The position numbers were made by a program, and so were the translations under genes. The notes under the pieces were generated by a model, which saw nothing but the letters and a program-made list of their open reading frames with translations, was not told the origin of the DNA and made no database searches. A stretch of DNA of 64,000 nt from Pseudomonadota bacterium (GTDB lineage: Bacteria; Bdellovibrionota; Bdellovibrionia; Bdellovibrionales; JACTMU01): NCBI GenBank assembly GCA_014584465.1, contig JACTMU010000081.1, positions 1 through 64,000 on the forward strand, read 5' to 3'. Below, one piece after another: positions 58,626-64,000 of this stretch. Position 1 is the first letter of the stretch. Every line of letters begins with the position of its first letter.

Positions 58626-60499
58626 TTAACGTTCAATCACTGGGGGCACAACATCCATCGAATCCAAATCGTCGCTGTTGCCCATTCCCATTCCCATGCC
58701 CATGCCGCCGCCGCTCATGCCGCCGCCGCCACCGCCGCCGCCCATTCCGCCGCCGCCGCCGCTACCGCCGCCGCCCATCCCGCCGCCGCCGCCGCCGCTA
58801 CCGCCGCCGCCGCCGCCGCCGCCGCTACCGCCGCCGCCTCCTGGTTCCATTGGCCCTGGTCCTGGTGTGGGATTAGGCGTGGGCTCCATTGGCCCTGGCC
58901 CTGGTGTGGGGTCCATTGGCATTGGCCCTGGTGTGGGATCCATTGGCATTGGCCCTGGTGTGGGATCCATTGGCATTGGCCCTGGTGTGGGATCCATTGG
59001 CATTGGCCCTGGTGTTGGATCCATCGGCATTGGCCCTGGTGTTGGATCCATCGGCATTGGCCCTGGTGTTGGATCCATCGGCATTGGCCCTGGTGTTGTG
59101 TTGGATCCATCGGCATTGGCCCTGGTGTTGGATCCATCGGCATTGGCCCTGGTGTTGGATCCATTGGCATTGGTGGCATTGGCATTGGACGAGGTTCATC
59201 AGGTTTATGAACACAACGCTGTTTGCTGCTCGACCACCAGTGGCCGACAGGGCAACGTGGGTTGGGACGATCTACCTCGCACCTGCCTGAGTGTCGATCC
59301 CAATGTGTCCCTCGCCCGCACTCCACTCCTCGGGGAACGCATCGATGGTAGTGATCGCTCCATCTCTCGTCAAAACGACAATCTCGTGGTCCCCAATCGT
59401 TGCGATCGCAACGAAATCGACCAAAATCCCAGTGGTAACCCCAGGGACATCGGAACCAACCATCCCGAACACACGTCTGCAGTCGATAATTGTAGCTGTA
59501 CCCTGCAGGGCAGTAATGGATTGGCCAATTGGGCAAACATCGGTGCTCATAACGTGAATAGTGCCATCCGATAGGACATATTCGCTGATATGGAACACAA
59601 TGACCCGCATAATCTCGATAATATCCAATTGGACACTCGGGTACAACGGGGTAGGAGAGACACTGATCCAACTCCGGATCATAGTAGGTCCCCTCTGGGC
59701 ACGAGTCGATCGGATCAGGCACACATCGGTTCAATTCTCGATCGTAGTATTCATTGGCAGAACAATCCTGTTCATGACGAAAAACTTGAAACTGAAATTG
59801 TCTCGAAGTTTCACGTTCTTCATCATCGATTGCATGGATCACAAAATGATATTTTCCCTCTTCCGCAATCCAACCGCTGATTTGAGCTGTCGTAGAGTCC
59901 ACAATCTCGATGGATACATCTACGGGAATATTGCCCCTATGGGCAGCCAATTGGACACTGGATTCATCAAGCAACTCCAAGTAGATGTTCTCACTAAAAT
60001 ACTCAGACAGCTCTTGAGCCTTCAAATAAGATGGAGTCTCAAATCGAGGATGGTTGATCTGTGGATTGTCATTTCCATAAAGACAAATCTCTCGATGGGC
60101 CACTCGAGAACTTGACCTCTCACTTGCCGTGAGCACAAAACACCAAGTTCCTGTAAACGATGGATACCCCGATATGACAAAGGCAGATGGCGCGATCTCC
60201 TCGGTCTCCAGACCCGCAGGAAGTTCAGCTTCTGAAATCTCCCACAAAACATAACCCTCAGGCAACTCATTCAAATGAAATTGAATTCTCGAGTACTCAC
60301 CATAAGTCACCTCGAGGTCGCGATCGTCCACTTCAATTTGAAGCTCATTTCGAAAATCCAACGTTCGAAAATCTGTCGAAGTCTCGGCAACAGTCTTGGA
60401 GCCAAAACTCAACGTTCGGATGTGATAAACACTCGCCAAGAGTGCCGTACACGTTACCATTAAGATGGCCAAAAGTCGCCATCCCCTTTTCACCCTCAT
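58626..60499 (-). pseudogene. Cys-rich secreted protein with (PMPMDPTPG)n and Gly-rich tail, interrupted by a 5-bp duplication (paralog 1)
   Basis: ORFs 58715-60499 and 58626-59084 are the two halves. The array reads ...ggtgttGTGTTggatcc at 59092-59104; removing 5 bp gives one 623-codon frame ending VVPPVIER. Confidence 0.8.
58890..59175. repeat. 27-bp tandem repeat array (ggatccatyggcattggccctggtgtk)n
   Basis: About ten direct units visible, one followed by an extra gtgtt; encodes PMPMDPTPG on the minus strand. Confidence 0.95.
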
Positions 60500-60780
60500 A
60501 ACCCCCCCTTTTTTTCGATCACTTAGTGACCCAATGTTTCAATCACCGCGCACTCAGACACCTCACTGCCCAATCAAAAACGATCATCTCTCATCAAGTG
60601 CCATAGCACTTGTGATTCGATTTAGATTCAGATGAGCAATTGAGGAGCGGCGTAGCACGATTCCGCCAGGGACAAAACTCCCTTTTTCTCAACCCCACAG
60701 CAAGGAATATGCCAGAGAATTTGGTCCCATTTGCACCTCCAGGCCATTACCAATATCAGAACTGGGTTGAAAATAGAAAA

Positions 60781-60872
60781 GGCGTAGCTTGAGCTACGCC
60801 TTCTGCAAACTGGAAGCGTAGTTTGAGCTACGCCTTCTGCAAACTGGAGGCGCAGGTTCAATCTGCACCTCC
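60781..60872. repeat. Three tandem 34-bp hairpin units
   Basis: ggcgtagcttgagctacgccttctgcaaactgga / agcgtagtttgagctacgccttctgcaaactgga / ggcgcaggttcaatctgcacctcc; each unit is a near-perfect palindrome. Confidence 0.88.
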
Positions 60873-60921
60873 GAAAACTTCCCTCGTTCCAAGTCCACGA
60901 GGTAGATCCACAGTGTGGAAA

Positions 60922-62670
60922 CTACTCAACTTCGGGCGGGATGATACCTCCATCGGAATCGAAATCAGTTCCGAGGACCATTCCCATTCCCATTCCGCCC
61001 ATACCTCCACTGCCGCTCATACCGCCCATGCCCATCGGTCCTCCTGGATCCATTGGCATCGGCATTGGCCCGGGTGGCATTGGCATTGGCATTGGCCCGG
61101 GTGGTATTGGCATTGGCCCGGGTGGTATTGGCATTGGCCCGGGTGGTATTGGCATTGGCATTGGCATTGGCCCGGGTGGCATTGGCATTGGCATTGGCCC
61201 GGGTGGTATTGGCATTGGCATTGGCCCGGGTGGCATTGGCATCGGCATTGGCCCGGGTGGCATTGGCATTGGCATTGGCCCGGGTGGCATTGGCATTGGC
61301 ATTGGCCCGGGTGGCATTGGCATCGGCATTGGCATTGGCCCAGGTGGCATTGGCATTGGTCGTGGTTCATCAGGTTTATGCACACATCTTTGCTTACTTC
61401 GTGACCACCAGTGCCCTGAAGGACATCTATGATCCGGGCGATTGGGTTCACAACGATCTCTATGTCGGTCCCAGTGTGTTCCGGGCCCACAGACTCGATC
61501 TCGCGGGATACATCGATGCTGATGATCACTCCATCTCTCATCAAATCGACAATCACGACGATCCCAATCGTGCCTTACACATCGTAGACGGCTGTAATCC
61601 CAATGGTATCCCCAAGGACATCCATACCATGTATCGCGAACACAAACTTCAAGATAGTAGTTGTATTTGTAACCGATGGGACAGTAATGCGTCGGCCAGT
61701 TTGGCAAACATCGATTCTCATAGCGCGAGTAGTGCCATCCGATGGGACAAATTCGGCGATAGGGCACACAGTGGCCTGCATAGTCCCGATAATATCCATT
61801 TGGGCAGTGCGACTCGATGGGATAACTAATGCAACGGTCAAGCTCAGGATCGTAGTAAGTTCCCGACGGACAACTGTCGATGGGATCCGGAACACATCGA
61901 TTGAGATTAGTATCGAAGTATTCATTTGGTCCACAATCATGAACCTTTCGATAGACGTGAAACTGAAATTGTCTTGAAGTTTCACGATCAAAATCATCGA
62001 TGGCATTCACCACAAAGTAGTAACGACCCTCTTGCGATACCCAACCACTTGCTACAACTGTGCTAGAGCCCTCAACGTCAAAACTCACATCTTCAGGAAC
62101 ATTTCCTCTTTCAATGTAGAGCGTGACTGGACGTCCATCGAGTGATTCCACAGAAACAACTTCAGTAAAGTAGTCTGAAATCTCCTGAGCTCTTAGATAG
62201 GATGGGGTCTCAAATCGCGGGTGGTTCAACTCTGGATTGTCATTTCCAAAAAGACAAATTTCACGATAGCCGGTATCCCCAGTTGAACTCTCCGTTGCGG
62301 CAAGTGTAAAACACCACGTCCCGGTAAAGGCAACATATCCTGAAATGACAAATTCACTCTGTGATACATCTTCGGTCTCAAGACCATTGGGTAGCTCTGC
62401 CTCTACAATCTCCCAAGAAACGTTACCTCTTGGATATTGGTTGAGATGGATCGGTATGCGAACATACTCCCCATAAGTAACCTCCAAATCGTTCTCATCA
62501 ACTTCAAGCTGAAGTCCATTTTGAAGATCCAAAACTTCAAAATCGGTCGATGTCTCTGCCACGGTCTTTGAACCTAGGCCCACCCTTTCAGTACCGTAGA
62601 TCCCACTTGCCACGGCAACAAGCGCCACAAGCAAAATGGAGAAAAACGGCAACCTTCGTTGCTTCATCAT
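60922..62670 (-). CDS. Cys-rich secreted protein with (PMPMPPG)n tail (paralog 2, intact)
   Basis: N-terminal signal; GSKTVAETSTDFEVLDLQNGLQLEVDENDLEVTYGEY shared with paralog 1; CPxGYYRDYAGHCVPYRRICPIGWHYSRYENRCLPNWPTHYCP Cys repeats; PMPMPPG repeats and Gly/Met-rich end. Confidence 0.8.
   Translation of the reverse strand: MMKQRRLPFFSILLVALVAVASGIYGTERVGLGSKTVAETSTDFEVLDLQNGLQLEVDENDLEVTYGEYVRIPIHLNQYPRGNVSWEIVEAELPNGLETEDVSQSEFVISGYVAFTGTWCFTLAATESSTGDTGYREICLFGNDNPELNHPRFETPSYLRAQEISDYFTEVVSVESLDGRPVTLYIERGNVPEDVSFDVEGSSTVVASGWVSQEGRYYFVVNAIDDFDRETSRQFQFHVYRKVHDCGPNEYFDTNLNRCVPDPIDSCPSGTYYDPELDRCISYPIESHCPNGYYRDYAGHCVPYRRICPIGWHYSRYENRCLPNWPTHYCPIGYKYNYYLEVCVRDTWYGCPWGYHWDYSRLRCVRHDWDRRDCRFDERWSDHQHRCIPRDRVCGPGTHWDRHRDRCEPNRPDHRCPSGHWWSRSKQRCVHKPDEPRPMPMPPGPMPMPMPMPPGPMPMPMPPGPMPMPMPPGPMPMPMPPGPMPMPIPPGPMPMPMPPGPMPMPMPIPPGPMPIPPGPMPIPPGPMPMPMPPGPMPMPMDPGGPMGMGGMSGSGGMGGMGMGMVLGTDFDSDGGIIPPEVE
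61050..61365. repeat. Degenerate tandem repeat (ggcattggcattggcccgggtggyatt)n
   Basis: Direct reading; units of 18-33 bp, all multiples of 3. Confidence 0.93.
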
Positions 62671-62891
62671 ACCCCCCCTTTTTATTTGCCTCTTCCCCGA
62701 AGGTGCACTTCAAGAAAGCGACTCTTTTGTTGTTGTAAAGACAAAAGTCCCCTCTTTCTTTCAATAGTAAGCAAAACTTATGCCAGACCAAAATTTTTCT
62801 AATGCAATCCAGGCAGACAGCCTTGTGCGTCATCCTCGCACAATGGTGCTCTTTTCGTACAAATCGGTACCTTTTTGGGAGTCCCTAAACT

Positions 62892-63662
62892 CTAACCTGG
62901 TTTCAAATTGATCCAATTGGCTTTGCAAGAGCGCAGATGAACGACGTTGTAGGAGTCATTCCACCAACCTAAATTCAAAGAGCGAACCACTCTTTCTCTC
63001 ACATCAGTTGAAGAGTCATCCTCAATATGGCAGTGCCCCGTCACAATCCAATCAAAGGCCCTCTGTTGATAAACACATCTTATATATGAATCCAAATTTC
63101 TTCGAAATTCTTGATCCGACAAGCTCCTCATCTGTGTCGTGTACCCTCGACTCAATCGACTCGCCCGCCGTCCAAACATCGCAACAATGGAACCTGGCAA
63201 ATGTTCAATCACCCATCGAACAACACCCTGATGCAGTAACCATTTTAAGAAGCGATACCCATGGTCCGTCGGATCCATAAGATCACCATGCTCAACCCTT
63301 ACCGTCTGATCTGATATCTGAAAATAGGTCGGTTCACAGTGAACCTCAAAGTTCAGCTGATCTCTCCAATATCGCTCTAAGTAGAGATCATGGTTCCCTT
63401 CAAAGTAGATCACTCGATAACCCTTTGATTGAACATTCCTGAGCTCTTCGATGAGTGGTTGCCATTGAAGAATAAAGTAAGAGTGAGCGCCTACCCATAG
63501 GTCAAAGAGATCGCCTACCAAGAAAAGTCCGACAGCTCCATGTTGTTCAAGGTCTGGGAGATCTCGCAAGAAGCGCAAGAAGACCAAACACTTCTCTTCA
63601 TCGGGAGATTTGAGATGAAGATCCGAGACAAAATAGGCCTCTCTCAGGACCAATACGCCCAC
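62892..63662 (-). CDS. lpxH: UDP-2,3-diacylglucosamine hydrolase (LpxH)
   Basis: YFVSDLHLKSPDEEKCLVFLRFLRDL, LVGDLFDLWVG, YFEGNHDLYLERYW, RVEHGDLMDPTDHGYRFLKWLL, VTGHCHIEDD; GTG start overlaps the ftsZ TAG. Confidence 0.9.
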   Translation of the reverse strand: MGVLVLREAYFVSDLHLKSPDEEKCLVFLRFLRDLPDLEQHGAVGLFLVGDLFDLWVGAHSYFILQWQPLIEELRNVQSKGYRVIYFEGNHDLYLERYWRDQLNFEVHCEPTYFQISDQTVRVEHGDLMDPTDHGYRFLKWLLHQGVVRWVIEHLPGSIVAMFGRRASRLSRGYTTQMRSLSDQEFRRNLDSYIRCVYQQRAFDWIVTGHCHIEDDSSTDVRERVVRSLNLGWWNDSYNVVHLRSCKANWINLKPG

Positions 63663-64000
63663 TATTTTTTGGGATCTTGGGCTTTATTCTCGGCCTGTCG
63701 ACGACGAATGTAGGCAGGAATCTCCAACTCTTGCAAATCAAATGGAGGTTGAACGATATCTCTTGCCATCTTTCGAGCTCGTTCGAGCTCACACTCGGCC
63801 GACTCAAAATTCATCGTCAACTGTTCTGGTTCATTGTGTGGCGGGCGGCGCGCGCCCTGAACATTTTGACCATTCTGTGGACTTTGCACATTTTGTGAGC
63901 TCTGCACGCCATGCGAGCTTGGGTAACCCTGGTAACCCTGAGAACCTTGAGAGCTTTGAGAACTTTGAGAACTTTGAGAACTTTGAGAACTTTGGGTCTC
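63662..64000 (-). CDS. ftsZ: Cell division protein FtsZ, C-terminal linker and conserved C-terminal peptide only (truncated by window)
   Basis: PFDLQELEIPAYIRRRQAE matches the FtsZ conserved C-terminal peptide; preceded by a Q/S/N/G-rich linker. The frame continues to the window end. Confidence 0.8.
   Translation of the reverse strand, partial: ETQSSQSSQSSQSSQSSQGSQGYQGYPSSHGVQSSQNVQSPQNGQNVQGARRPPHNEPEQLTMNFESAECELERARKMARDIVQPPFDLQELEIPAYIRRRQAENKAQDPKK
63939..63994. repeat. 9-bp tandem repeat (agaactttg)n inside the FtsZ linker
   Basis: gagaactttgagaactttgagaactttgagaactttg, encoding (QSS)n on the minus strand. Confidence 0.92.

Noticed and set aside
58700-58840. Trinucleotide (CCG)n expansion as a separate regulatory feature
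   Set aside because: Fully explained as the Gly-rich coding tail (GGGGGSGGGG...) on the minus strand.
58599-59574. Large plus-strand ORFs (58599-59210, 58678-59574, 58889-59290, 58553-58876) rich in His/Trp, Ile/Gly or Pro
   Set aside because: Antisense or alternate-frame translations of the GC-rich tandem repeats of the minus-strand protein; the 27-bp unit leaves several frames open.
60781-60872. CRISPR array
   Set aside because: The repeats are adjacent 34-bp palindromic units with conserved rather than unique spacers; no cas genes nearby.
60823-61829. Plus-strand ORFs over the second repeat array (60823-61404, 60941-61432, 61053-61829)
   Set aside because: Same artefact: repeat units in multiples of 3 without stops; the minus frame has the signal peptide and the family-conserved N-terminus.

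Overview
The window looks like chromosomal DNA of a Gram-negative bacterium. I suspect a Bdellovibrionota/Oligoflexia-like lineage from gene content only; there is no taxonomic marker. Most of it is dense and carries recognisable housekeeping genes: mpl, an S66 LD-carboxypeptidase, nhaA, metF, metH, folE, N-acetylmuramoyl-L-alanine amidase, rph, rdgB, a tryptophanase-family enzyme, hypF/hypA-like, lspA, surE, an FKBP PPIase, lpxH, and the 3' end of ftsZ at the right edge, plus one tRNA-Arg(TCT). Accessory and signalling content stands out. (1) A tight four-gene operon (28301-34630, minus) has a PAS-HPt-CheA-like kinase, a REC-PATAN/DUF4388-like-DnaJ-TPR protein, a STAS-like protein and a HAMP-SpoIIE phosphatase. 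(2) A family of palindromic MITE-like elements (copies at 1, 26426, 48401/48501, 50510) shares the TIR GGGGCTGTCCGG and a candidate target site TACNTA, and lies within about 10 bp of CDS stop codons. (3) A separate 117-bp inverted-repeat element (37604-37720) supplies the TAG stop codons of both convergent neighbours. (4) Two paralogous Cys-rich secreted proteins have Pro/Met/Gly repeat tails, and one is frameshifted by a 5-bp duplication inside its 27-bp repeat array. (5) LspA is fused to a C-terminal HAMP-like module. (6) A HypA-like protein lacks the zinc-ribbon cysteines. (7) A CsoR/RcnR-like ORF missing from the supplied track is broken by a one-base shift at an A6 run, next to a P-type ATPase. 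All assignments come from reading motifs by eye; no searches were run.
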